Assembly (NCBI GenBank): GCA_024645305.1 | Contig: JAHEFU010000076.1 | Coordinates: 1 to 11,936, forward strand | DNA length: 11,936 bases | Direction: 5' to 3' | Origin: Planctomycetales bacterium | GTDB taxonomy: Bacteria; 4484-113; JAFGCY01 | In this document: positions 1 to 7,280 of the stretch, piece by piece | Layout of the letters: every line of letters begins with the position of its first letter | How positions within the stretch are numbered: position 1 is the stretch's first letter | The notes under the pieces: model-generated | The model's database searches: none | The model's input: only the letters and a program-made list of their open reading frames with translations | What the model was told of the DNA's origin: nothing | Position numbers and translations under genes: made by a program

Positions 1-222
1 GGGCACTGTATTGAGAAACAGCGAACAATTCTGCTCTTTTTCAAACTGGCGCGACAGTGCACTGAGCATATGCCGGGGAGGCCATTGATCCAAGGCTTCT
101 ACCTGCCCATGCAGCAGATCATTAAACATAGGCTCAAAGCAGTCAGCATCTCCCAGGGCATACAGCATTCCACCCTCCAGCAGCAGGAGAGCCCTGGGTA
201 ATTCAGGGTTATCCAGTAGCAT
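1..222 (-). CDS. Unidentified protein, N-terminal part, cut by the left window edge
   Basis: The minus strand is open from a start at 222 to the window edge, giving 74 residues that begin MLLDNPELPRALLLLEGG and read on through GDADCFEPMFNDLL to LFLNTVP. The composition is protein-like, with amphipathic leucine-rich stretches, two cysteines and no low complexity. I do not recognise the family and see no catalytic motif, signal peptide or membrane span. The ATG at 222 is chosen because GGAG lies 5 bases before it and because a Fur-like palindrome sits just upstream, where a promoter would be. The same frame stays open upstream to 351, with possible GTG (342) and TTG (339) starts but no ribosome binding site, so a longer N-terminus that overlaps the palindromes cannot be excluded. 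It is transcribed away from the actA operon and so is not part of it. Confidence 0.55.
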   Translation of the reverse strand, partial: MLLDNPELPRALLLLEGGMLYALGDADCFEPMFNDLLHGQVEALDQWPPRHMLSALSRQFEKEQNCSLFLNTVP

Positions 223-251
223 GCTGGCTCCGGAATCCTGCGCCGAATATC

Positions 252-285
252 TGAGAACGATTCTCAATACTGAGAATGATTTCAC
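252..285. promoter_or_regulatory. Overlapping Fur-box-like palindromes
   Basis: Three alternating half-sites make overlapping inverted repeats: TGAGAA-CGA-TTCTCA (252-266), TTCTCA-ATAC-TGAGAA (261-276) and a weaker TGAGAATGATTTCAC (271-285). The first matches the 7-1-7 Fur consensus (TGATAAT-N-ATTATCA) at 11 of 14 defined positions by eye, and the third at 9. Overlapping boxes of this kind are usual at Fur-regulated promoters. The cluster begins 29 bases upstream of the start of the leftward gene at 222 and about 240 bases from actA, so the leftward gene is the likelier target. The regulator assignment is inference from the consensus. Another dyad-binding repressor is possible. Confidence 0.45.
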
Positions 286-397
286 GAAATCCGGGCTGAT
301 TTTCCTGATCCAACCCTCGTGATCGGTACATTCATACAACACTGCATAAAGTTATCAGATTTGTCTCAAAAGAGGAACATCATTAAAAATTGAGGGT

Positions 398-465
398 TTG
401 ACAGCCTATTTATAGATGTTTTTCTCGTAGAAACGTTCTCAAACATTTTGGTTCTGTGGTAAATT
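398..465 (+). promoter_or_regulatory. Candidate promoter region for the actA operon
   Basis: This AT-rich stretch lies in the 306-base divergent intergenic region (223-528), upstream of the first gene of the operon. It contains TTGACA at 398-403, a perfect -35 hexamer, but no good -10 hexamer at 16-18 bases. A second option is TTCTCA (436-441) with TAAATT (460-465) at 18 bases, where TGG before TAAATT gives an extended -10. Either would leave a leader of roughly 50 to 100 bases. The rest of the intergenic region (286-397 and 466-528) shows no gene or clear site. A real promoter is expected here from the gene order, but its exact position is a guess. Confidence 0.22.
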
Positions 466-528
466 TACTGCCAGCTCACGGCATCTGATTGATTTCAGTC
501 GGCTGCTGATATTCGACCATACGCGCAC

Positions 529-1206
529 ATGAACGGTAAGCAACCAATATTCCCCAGATGGGTGGATGACGTGACGAGGCTCATCGCGATTCTATTCGCG
601 GGCGGTCTTCTGTATCTTGTGGTGCTGACGCTTTACGCCACATCTCCCCGGAACACGGCAGTCGGCTACATGCCCGAGCAACCCATTCCCTACAGCCACA
701 AGCTGCATGTGAATGAGCTCGGCCTGGATTGCCGCTACTGCCATACCGGAGTGGAGACTGGGGCCAAGGCCAACATCCCGCCGACACAGACCTGCATGAA
801 CTGCCATAACACCATCCACAATGCCAGTCCGAAACTCGAGCCCCTGTTCGAGAGTTACAGGACGGGCAAGGCTGTTGAATGGGTCCGGGTCCATGACCTG
901 CCGGACTTTGTATTCTTCAACCACAGCATCCACGTCGCCAAGGGCATCGGCTGCGTATCCTGCCACGGCCGTGTCGACAAGATGGAAGTGGTCTACCAGG
1001 CCGAGCCGCTCAATATGGGCTGGTGCCTGAGCTGCCACCGCGACCCCGAGCCCAACATCCGCCCGCGTGAAATGGTGACTGACCTGCGTCCGATCGAGGA
1101 AATCCTCGGAATCAAGACCCAGTCAGGCATCGAGGAAGCCTGCAGCAAGCTTGCCGGCGAGTACCAAGTAAATCCGAAGGTGAACTGCTCCACATGTCAT
1201 CGATGA
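529..1206 (+). CDS. actA: ACIII subunit ActA, membrane-anchored pentahaem cytochrome c
   Basis: ActA is a multihaem cytochrome c subunit of Alternative Complex III and passes electrons on the periplasmic side of the membrane. The 225-residue product has one N-terminal membrane span (about 17-37) that acts as an uncleaved anchor. It has exactly five haem c attachment motifs: CRYCH (68-72), CMNCH (89-93), CVSCH (142-146), CLSCH (166-170) and CSTCH (220-224). The last motif is almost at the C-terminus. Further histidines (H57, H60, H132, H135) could be distal haem ligands. Five haems and this length fit known ActA proteins. An in-frame TGA at 490 excludes a longer form starting upstream, and the ATG at 529 is the only start that keeps the membrane anchor. 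No convincing Shine-Dalgarno precedes it. It is the first gene of the operon and overlaps actB. Confidence 0.95.
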   Translation: MNGKQPIFPRWVDDVTRLIAILFAGGLLYLVVLTLYATSPRNTAVGYMPEQPIPYSHKLHVNELGLDCRYCHTGVETGAKANIPPTQTCMNCHNTIHNASPKLEPLFESYRTGKAVEWVRVHDLPDFVFFNHSIHVAKGIGCVSCHGRVDKMEVVYQAEPLNMGWCLSCHRDPEPNIRPREMVTDLRPIEEILGIKTQSGIEEACSKLAGEYQVNPKVNCSTCHR

Positions 1207-4200
1207 AGAACAGCAGCGTCATATCCCGCAAGCAGCTCAAGGGAAGCGGCCGGACCTACTGGCGCAGCCTCAATGAGTTCGCTGGCACCGCTGAGTACGA
1301 GGAGATGATGAAGCGGGAGTTCTCCGCTGTCGCCACTGAGGCCATCAACGACACGACCCGGCGGGATTTCCTGCGAGTGATGGGAGCATCCCTCGCCCTG
1401 GCTGGCGTCGGCCTGACCGGCTGTAGCTGGCCGCGCGAGAAAATTGCTCCGTTTGCCAACCGGCCGGAGGGACTGAGCCCGGGTACTCCGGTACAGTTCG
1501 CCACGACCATGGAACTCCATGGATACGGCACAGGTCTGCTGGCGACGAGTTATGACGGACGTCCGATCAAGATTGACGGCAACCCGAAGCACCCCTCCAG
1601 CATGGGCGGTGCCAGCATGCTGCATCAGGCCAGTGTGCTCAATGTATATGACATAGACCGTCTCAAGTCCTATGTGGACCGCAGCACCGGAGCTGATACA
1701 GAGCGCGATCGCAATGCCTTCGTCAACTGGGTCAGCAACAACCGGGTGTTTTCCGGGAATTTCGCCGTGCTCTGCGAAGCCAGCAGTTCCCCCACCCTGC
1801 AGGCCCTGCGCAAGCGCCTGGGTGGGCGGACGAAGTGGTTTGAATATGAACCCGTCTCTCGTGACAATGAGCGCGAGGCCATGCAGCTTGTCTATGGCCG
1901 GGCCTGCCATCCCGTGTTTGATCTTTCCTCAGCCCGTGTAATCGCCAGTTTTGACGACGACTTCCTGCAGAACCATCCCGCCAGCGTTCGCTACAGCAAG
2001 GATTTCGCCAGGGCTCGCAACCTGGACAGGAACGCACCGCCCAGACTCTACAGCTTTGAGTCAGGCCTCAGCGTGACTGGTTCCAACGCGGACCACAGGC
2101 GCCCCCTGCGCAGCGCTGAGGTCGGTCCGGCCCTGGCAGCACTTGCTGCGGAGATCTTTACGAACAAGCGACATGCCCTCCCCCCGCAGGCCGGCGAACT
2201 GGCCAACGTGCTGCAGGGCTATGCCGGAGTGCAGCTGGGTGAGGAAGTGATGGGAGCAATCAAGCTGCTTGCCTCGGACCTGATTTCCCTGAAAGGCAAG
2301 GGCGTGGTGGCCGTCGGTCCCCGCCAGCCAGCTGCCGTGCACATCCTGGCCGCATTGATTAATGAGGCGATGCAGAATGTCGGGCATACACTGCGCTATG
2401 TTGAAGACCCGGTACAGAGCAGACCGAGCCATTCATCCGCCATCAGCCTGCTGGCCAGCGAGATTGAGAACAACGGACTCACGTCGCTGCTGATCATCGG
2501 CGGAAATCCCGTAGCCAATGCTCCGGCGGATGCAGGCCTGCTGGAATCCCTTAAGAAAGTTGAAAACATCGTGCATCTCACCAGCCATGCCAATGCCACG
2601 AGCGCAGTAGCAAGCTGGGTCGTGCCCCGGGCTGAGTACCTGGAGAGCTGGGGTGACGCATACAGCTGGGAAGGAAACTACAGCATCGTACAGCCCCTGA
2701 TTGAGCCGCTGTACAACGGCATGAGCCCGGTGGATCTGCTGGCACTGTGTGCCGGGGATGAGCGCAGCTCTCACGACATCGTGATGGACACCTTCTCAAC
2801 GCTTAGCAATGGTGATGAGAAGAGCTGGCGACGGGCCCTGCATGACGGTACGGCTGCCTCACCGAGTCTGCTCTCACACGCGGACACCGGCAGCTACACA
2901 ATCGGAATATCCATCCTGAACACCCTTGCGACAACACCGCAGGACCAGGGCCTGGAACTGGTGTTCTGCCAGGACAACTGCATCCTGGATGGCCGCTTTG
3001 CCAACAATGGCTGGCTGCAGGAAGCCCCTGACCCCGTCACAAAGCTGACCTGGGACAATGCCGCTGTTGTCAGCTTTGCAGACGCGAAGGCCGCAGGCGT
3101 GCAGGACGGCGATGTCGTGCGGGTCACTCTCGGCAGTGTCAGTACCGAGCTGCCCGTCTTGGTGCTTCCGGGCCAGGCTATGGGCTCCATCTCCCTGGCA
3201 ATGGGCTACGGGCAGTCGGGCATGGGCCGGATCGCTGACGGAGTCGGCTCTGACATTTTCCCGCTGATTGGCAAGGATGGCTTGAACTTCGTGGCTGGCG
3301 GCCGCCTGGAGAAGACGGGCCGCCGGATGGATCTTGCATCGGTGCAGGACCATCACGCGATTGATGAGCTCGGTGCCAATGAGCGCGAAAGGCGCATCCC
3401 GACACTGATCCGCGAAGCTGACTATCGCTATTTCGCTGCCAATCCAGACTTTGCCCAGCATGTTGTGCACCAGCCCGCTGACACCCAGCTATTCGTGACC
3501 CCTCAATTCAAGGGACACAAGTGGGGTATGTCAATCGACCTGAATGCCTGCACGGGCTGTGGCGCCTGCCTCGTGGCCTGTGTCGCCGAGAACAACATCC
3601 CGGTCGTGGGCAAGCAGCGCGTGCTGGAAGGCCGCGAACTCCACTGGATCCGCGTGGACCGCTACTTCTCCGGTGATGTTGCCAGCCCCCATTCGGTGCA
3701 CATGCCGGTGGCCTGCCAGCAGTGCGAGAATGCTCCCTGTGAGCAGGTCTGCCCCGTCGCGGCCACCGTGCACAGTGATGAGGGCCTCAATGACATGGTC
3801 TACAACCGCTGCGTCGGAACCCGCTACTGCAGCAACAACTGCCCCTATAAGGTCCGCCGCTTCAACTACTTCAATTACCAGAAGAACATCAGTGACACCG
3901 AACGCCTCGTGAAGAATCCCGAGGTCACGGTGCGCAGCCGCGGTGTGATGGAAAAGTGCACCTACTGCGTGCAGCGTATCCAGAACGCCAAGATCAAAGC
4001 CAAGGTCAGCGGGCGCACACTGGTTGACGGAGAGATCCGCACAGCCTGCCAGCAGACCTGTCCCTCCGATGCAATAGTATTCGGCGATCTCAACATGCCC
4101 GAGGCTGAGGTCTCGAAACGGCATGCGGACAGCCGCTCATACGAAATCCTGGCTGAACTCAGCAACCGCACCCGGACCCGCTACATGGCGCGCGTCCGCA

Positions 4201-4343
4201 ATCTGGCGGACGGCAGTCCAGAGCTGGCAGCTGACATGGCCATGCATGCCGCCCACGGCGGTGGACATGCTGACAGCGGCCACGGCGTCGAGGACGCTGC
4301 GACCCATGGTGAAGACGCAACACATAACGAGGCAGAGCACTAG
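1194..4343 (+). CDS. actB: ACIII subunit ActB, Tat-exported iron-sulfur protein of the molybdopterin oxidoreductase superfamily
   Basis: ActB is the large periplasmic Fe-S subunit of ACIII. It joins a molybdopterin-oxidoreductase-like domain, which carries no Mo cofactor in characterised complexes, to a PsrB/NrfC-like ferredoxin domain. A twin-arginine motif TRRDFLR (55-61) precedes a hydrophobic stretch ending in LTGC (C77), a possible lipobox. The ferredoxin domain has four cysteine groups: C786/C789/C792/C796; C841/C844/C849/C853; C873/C879/C883; and C922/C925 with C952/C956. Group three has T876 where a fourth cysteine is expected, which predicts one [3Fe-4S] beside three [4Fe-4S] clusters, as in known ActB. 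The length (1049 residues) is normal. The C-terminus is histidine-rich, with seven His between 1018 and 1049. The ATG at 1194 overlaps actA, with AGGTGA 10 bases upstream; the in-frame ATG at 1203, in an ATGA overlap, is a real alternative. Confidence 0.95.
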   Translation: MSSMKNSSVISRKQLKGSGRTYWRSLNEFAGTAEYEEMMKREFSAVATEAINDTTRRDFLRVMGASLALAGVGLTGCSWPREKIAPFANRPEGLSPGTPVQFATTMELHGYGTGLLATSYDGRPIKIDGNPKHPSSMGGASMLHQASVLNVYDIDRLKSYVDRSTGADTERDRNAFVNWVSNNRVFSGNFAVLCEASSSPTLQALRKRLGGRTKWFEYEPVSRDNEREAMQLVYGRACHPVFDLSSARVIASFDDDFLQNHPASVRYSKDFARARNLDRNAPPRLYSFESGLSVTGSNADHRRPLRSAEVGPALAALAAEIFTNKRHALPPQAGELANVLQGYAGVQLGEEVMGAIKLLASDLISLKGKGVVAVGPRQPAAVHILAALINEAMQNVGHTLRYVEDPVQSRPSHSSAISLLASEIENNGLTSLLIIGGNPVANAPADAGLLESLKKVENIVHLTSHANATSAVASWVVPRAEYLESWGDAYSWEGNYSIVQPLIEPLYNGMSPVDLLALCAGDERSSHDIVMDTFSTLSNGDEKSWRRALHDGTAASPSLLSHADTGSYTIGISILNTLATTPQDQGLELVFCQDNCILDGRFANNGWLQEAPDPVTKLTWDNAAVVSFADAKAAGVQDGDVVRVTLGSVSTELPVLVLPGQAMGSISLAMGYGQSGMGRIADGVGSDIFPLIGKDGLNFVAGGRLEKTGRRMDLASVQDHHAIDELGANERERRIPTLIREADYRYFAANPDFAQHVVHQPADTQLFVTPQFKGHKWGMSIDLNACTGCGACLVACVAENNIPVVGKQRVLEGRELHWIRVDRYFSGDVASPHSVHMPVACQQCENAPCEQVCPVAATVHSDEGLNDMVYNRCVGTRYCSNNCPYKVRRFNYFNYQKNISDTERLVKNPEVTVRSRGVMEKCTYCVQRIQNAKIKAKVSGRTLVDGEIRTACQQTCPSDAIVFGDLNMPEAEVSKRHADSRSYEILAELSNRTRTRYMARVRNLADGSPELAADMAMHAAHGGGHADSGHGVEDAATHGEDATHNEAEH

Positions 4344-4351
4344 GAATTGAT

Positions 4352-5794
4352 ATGGCGAAGACTATAACAAAACCGCTCAGCCAGCTGAGCACTGAACTGG
4401 ATAACACCAGGGATCAGATCAAGCAGCCAACCCTCGTGACCGGAGGCAAGACCTTTGCCAACGTCACCGAGATCGTGGCGCGCGTGGCGGAGTACCCCAC
4501 GGCACCGCGTGCCTGGTACATTGCCTTTGGCGGCGCGGTGATGCTGTTTGGTCTGCTGTTCGCGATGCTGGCCTACCTGATCTCCACCGGTGTGGGTGTC
4601 TGGGGCGTCAACACGCCCGTCGCCTGGGGTTTTGCCATCGTGAACTTCGTGTTCTGGATCGGAATCGGCCACGCCGGAACCCTGATCTCAGCGATCCTCT
4701 ACCTGTTCCGCCAGAAGTGGCGGACGGGCATCAACCGTTTCGCGGAAGCCATGACGATCTTCGCCGTGTTCGCCGCGGGAATCTTCCCGCTGGTTCACGT
4801 CGGACGTATCTGGGTGGTCTACTGGATCTTCCCGATCCCCAACCAGCAGCAGCTCTGGCCACAGTTTAGAAGTCCGCTGCTGTGGGACGTGTTCGCTATC
4901 ACGACCTACCTGTTGACGTCCTTGCTGTTCTGGTACATGGGCATGGTGCCGGATCTTGCAACATTCCGTGACCGGGCCAAGACCAGGCTCCGCAAGGTGA
5001 TGTACGGCCTGTTCGCCCTCGGCTGGCGCGGTTCCAACCGCCAGTGGATCCACTACGAGAAAGCCTACCTGCTGCTGGCCGCCCTGGCCACGCCGCTGGT
5101 GCTGTCGGTCCACTCTGTGGTGTCCTTCGACTTCGCCACCTCCCAGCTCCCGGGCTGGCATACCACGATCTTCCCGCCCTACTTCGTCGCCGGCGCCATC
5201 TTCGGCGGCTTCGCAATGGTGGTCTTCCTCGCCGTGCCGGCGCGCCAGCTGTTCGGCCTGCGTAACCTGATCACCCTGCAGCACTTTGAGCACATGAACA
5301 AGATCATCCTGGCAACGGGCATGATCGTCGGTTACGCCTACGCGATGGAGTTCTTCATCGCCTGGTACAGCGGCAACCCGCTGGAGACCTTCACGTTCTT
5401 CAACCGCGCCACGGGACCATATGCCTGGGCCTACTGGATCATGGTCACCTGCAACGTGATCATTCCGCAGGTCTTCTGGTTCAAGAAGGCCCGCACCAAT
5501 CTTTGGATCATGTGGATCGTCTCGATCTTCGTGAACATCGGCATGTGGTTCGAGCGATTCGTGATCGTCGTATCATCCCTGTCCCGGGATTTCCTGCCCT
5601 CCAGCTGGGACTACTATGTACCCACCTGGGTGGACCTGTGCACCCTGGCAGGCAGTTTCGGACTGTTCTTCTTCTTCTTCCTGCTGTTCTGCCGCTACCT
5701 GCCCATCGTGGCAATAGCAGAGGTCAAGGCTATCCTGCCTGAGGCCCACCCCGGACACGGTGGGGGAAATGCAGCCGCGGAGGCCAAGGCATGA
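4352..5794 (+). CDS. actC: ACIII subunit ActC, NrfD-like quinol-oxidising membrane protein
   Basis: ActC is the NrfD/PsrC-family integral membrane subunit. In characterised ACIII it holds the quinol site and contacts ActB. The 480-residue product is very hydrophobic, with about ten membrane spans from near residue 54 to 452 after a polar N-terminal arm. Recognisable stretches include GIGHAGTLISAILYLFRQKW (104-123), PLVHVGRIW (146-154), LSVHSVVSFDFA (251-262) and WHTTIFPPYFVAGAIFGGFA (269-288), which I know as characteristic of ActC. The quinol-binding residues cannot be assigned without a structural alignment. AGGA at 4342-4345 overlaps the actB stop codon and lies six bases before the ATG, so translation is probably coupled to actB. 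The end overlaps actD by four bases (ATGA). A short Gly/Ala/His tail ends the protein. Confidence 0.95.
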   Translation: MAKTITKPLSQLSTELDNTRDQIKQPTLVTGGKTFANVTEIVARVAEYPTAPRAWYIAFGGAVMLFGLLFAMLAYLISTGVGVWGVNTPVAWGFAIVNFVFWIGIGHAGTLISAILYLFRQKWRTGINRFAEAMTIFAVFAAGIFPLVHVGRIWVVYWIFPIPNQQQLWPQFRSPLLWDVFAITTYLLTSLLFWYMGMVPDLATFRDRAKTRLRKVMYGLFALGWRGSNRQWIHYEKAYLLLAALATPLVLSVHSVVSFDFATSQLPGWHTTIFPPYFVAGAIFGGFAMVVFLAVPARQLFGLRNLITLQHFEHMNKIILATGMIVGYAYAMEFFIAWYSGNPLETFTFFNRATGPYAWAYWIMVTCNVIIPQVFWFKKARTNLWIMWIVSIFVNIGMWFERFVIVVSSLSRDFLPSSWDYYVPTWVDLCTLAGSFGLFFFFFLLFCRYLPIVAIAEVKAILPEAHPGHGGGNAAAEAKA

Positions 5795-6393
5795 GCCAGA
5801 CTGATGCAAAAACAATGACTATCGAGCAACCGACTGAAGGGCGTACCTTCATGGGCTACCTGCTGGAATTCGACAACGTTGATGACCTCACAGCGGCGGC
5901 CCAGAATGTGCGCGATGCCGGTTACACGAACTGGGACTGCCATACGCCCTTCCCTGTCCACGGTCTCGACCACGCCATGGGAGCAAAGCCCTCACACGTC
6001 CAGTGGATCGTACTGGGCATCGGCATCCTCGGCCTCTGCACCGGACTGTTCATCCAGTGGTGGATGAATGCAGTTGTGCACCAGGGCAACGTGGTGACCG
6101 GTTACCAGTACTTCGTAGCCGGCAAGCCTTTCTGGAGCGTACCCGCCAACATCCCAGTGATGTTCGAGATGACGATCCTGTTCTCCGCCTTCGCCTCATT
6201 CTTCGGAATGCTCGGCGTGAACCGCCTGCCGCAGTACAATCACTTCACGATGTACAGCGAGCGATTCGGTAAGGCGACTGATGACAGGTTCTTCATCAGT
6301 ATCAGCAAAGACGATCCCAAATTTGACATGAACAGGACGCGCGATCTTCTCGCCGGACAGAATGGAACGTATCTCGAGGTGCTGGAGGACTGA
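5791..6393 (+). CDS. actD: ACIII subunit ActD, DUF3341 membrane protein
   Basis: ActD is a small structural membrane subunit of ACIII (DUF3341) with no known cofactor. The 200-residue product begins with a soluble part containing MGYLLEFDNVDDLTAAAQ, DAGYTNWDCHTPFPVHGLD and MGAKPSHVQW, the family signature. Two transmembrane helices follow, about 71-90 and 122-142, with a short extracytoplasmic loop (VTGYQYFVAGKPFWSVPANI) between them. The C-terminal part contains DRFFISISKDDPKFD and is probably cytoplasmic. Cysteines are scattered and there is no haem motif. The start overlaps the actC stop in ATGA, typical of translational coupling. The length is usual for the family. No other role is likely given its position between actC and actE. 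Confidence 0.93.
   Translation: MSQTDAKTMTIEQPTEGRTFMGYLLEFDNVDDLTAAAQNVRDAGYTNWDCHTPFPVHGLDHAMGAKPSHVQWIVLGIGILGLCTGLFIQWWMNAVVHQGNVVTGYQYFVAGKPFWSVPANIPVMFEMTILFSAFASFFGMLGVNRLPQYNHFTMYSERFGKATDDRFFISISKDDPKFDMNRTRDLLAGQNGTYLEVLED
6384..6388 (+). promoter_or_regulatory. Ribosome binding site that sets the actE start
   Basis: GGAGG lies six bases before the ATG at 6395, an ideal Shine-Dalgarno arrangement, inside the last codons of actD. It favours 6395 over an upstream in-frame ATG at 6362 that would add 11 residues (MERISRCWRTD) overlapping actD and has no comparable site. Confidence 0.8.
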
Positions 6394-6394
6394 C

Positions 6395-7276
6395 ATGACA
6401 GACAACAAGCATCAGAAACCCCCCGCCGAGCCGTTCATCAACTGGTCGCGAGTGCCGCGCAACTATGTCTGGGCCGCGATCATCCTGGCGAGCTTTTCCA
6501 TGGTCCCCCTGAGCATCGTTTATGCGCACCGCAACCTGAACTGGCGGCAGCCGCGTCCCTCGGTGATTCCCGACATGGATAACCAGTACCGCTGGAATCC
6601 GCAGCAGTACAATCCGGACTTCGCGGACGGCCGCGTGATGCGGAACTGGCCGGACGGAACCGTGCCGGTGGGGATGCTCAATGAGGATGATCACTACCAT
6701 CGTGGCATCATCGGCGACAAGTTCGCCACGGACTTCCCTGACCAGATTATGATCAGTGAGGATCTGATCGAGCGTGGACAGGACCGCTACAACATCTACT
6801 GTGCGGTCTGCCATGGGGAATCCGGCTATGGCGACGGCCTGGTTGAGAAGCGTGCATCCGCGCTGATGCTCAGCGGCAAGCACCGGGGCATGTCCTGGGT
6901 CACACCGCTGTCCTATCACAGTGATGAACTGCGCCAGCGTCCCGTTGGGCATATCTTCAACACGATCACCAACGGCATCCGCACGATGCCCTCCTATCGT
7001 TCCCAGATTCCGGTCCAGGACCGCTGGGCCATCGTGGCCTATGTCCGTACGCTGCAGCTCAGCCAGTGGACCGAAGTCACTTCCGTCGATGAGGAATACC
7101 GCGACGGTCTGATCAAGCAGATAGAAGCCGGCCGCGCAGCGGCACCCGCCCCTGCGGAGACGCAGACGGAACCGGGCGGAGATGGAACCGACACCACCGG
7201 AAATGGCGACGCTGCTGCAGCGGATGTCCAGCCGGATGAGGCAACTCAGACAGAAGCAGACGGAGGCAACGCGTAG
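6395..7276 (+). CDS. actE: ACIII subunit ActE, membrane-anchored monohaem cytochrome c
   Basis: ActE is the monohaem cytochrome c subunit of ACIII, thought to act near the exit of the electron chain towards the oxidase or a soluble cytochrome. The 293-residue product has a short cytoplasmic N-terminus, one membrane anchor (about 25-43) and a periplasmic cytochrome domain. The single CAVCH motif is at 136-140, followed by GESGYGDG. M198 in TMPSYRSQI is the likely sixth haem ligand, and WAIVAYVRTLQLSQ is the usual C-terminal helix of class I cytochromes. No lipobox is visible, so the anchor is probably a retained helix rather than a lipid. Residues 247-293 form an Ala/Pro/Glu/Thr-rich acidic tail. 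It starts one base after the actD stop and ends four bases before actF. Confidence 0.93.
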   Translation: MTDNKHQKPPAEPFINWSRVPRNYVWAAIILASFSMVPLSIVYAHRNLNWRQPRPSVIPDMDNQYRWNPQQYNPDFADGRVMRNWPDGTVPVGMLNEDDHYHRGIIGDKFATDFPDQIMISEDLIERGQDRYNIYCAVCHGESGYGDGLVEKRASALMLSGKHRGMSWVTPLSYHSDELRQRPVGHIFNTITNGIRTMPSYRSQIPVQDRWAIVAYVRTLQLSQWTEVTSVDEEYRDGLIKQIEAGRAAAPAPAETQTEPGGDGTDTTGNGDAAAADVQPDEATQTEADGGNA

Positions 7277-7280
7277 CACC

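Noticed and set aside
223..351. Extension of the leftward gene to a GTG or TTG start near 340
   Set aside because: The frame is open but there is no ribosome binding site, and the stretch contains the Fur-like palindromes, so it is more likely promoter DNA; not fully excluded.
398..403. TTGACA as a confident sigma-70 promoter
   Set aside because: No acceptable -10 hexamer is found at 16-18 bases, so it is kept only as a low-confidence element.
2874..4124. Long open frames on the minus strand opposite actB (2874-3470 and 3531-4124)
   Set aside because: They lie wholly inside a gene with unmistakable Fe-S motifs, show no recognisable domain, and are expected from the codon bias of the plus-strand gene.
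1194..4343. ActB as a true molybdenum enzyme
   Set aside because: It belongs to the superfamily by sequence, but its fused ferredoxin domain and operon context are those of ActB, which lacks the Mo cofactor in characterised complexes.
7182..7280. Longer N-terminus for actF
   Set aside because: The added 33 residues are Arg/Gln/Thr-rich, overlap the actE tail in another frame and are unlike ActF N-termini; the ATG at 7281 right after the actE stop is better.
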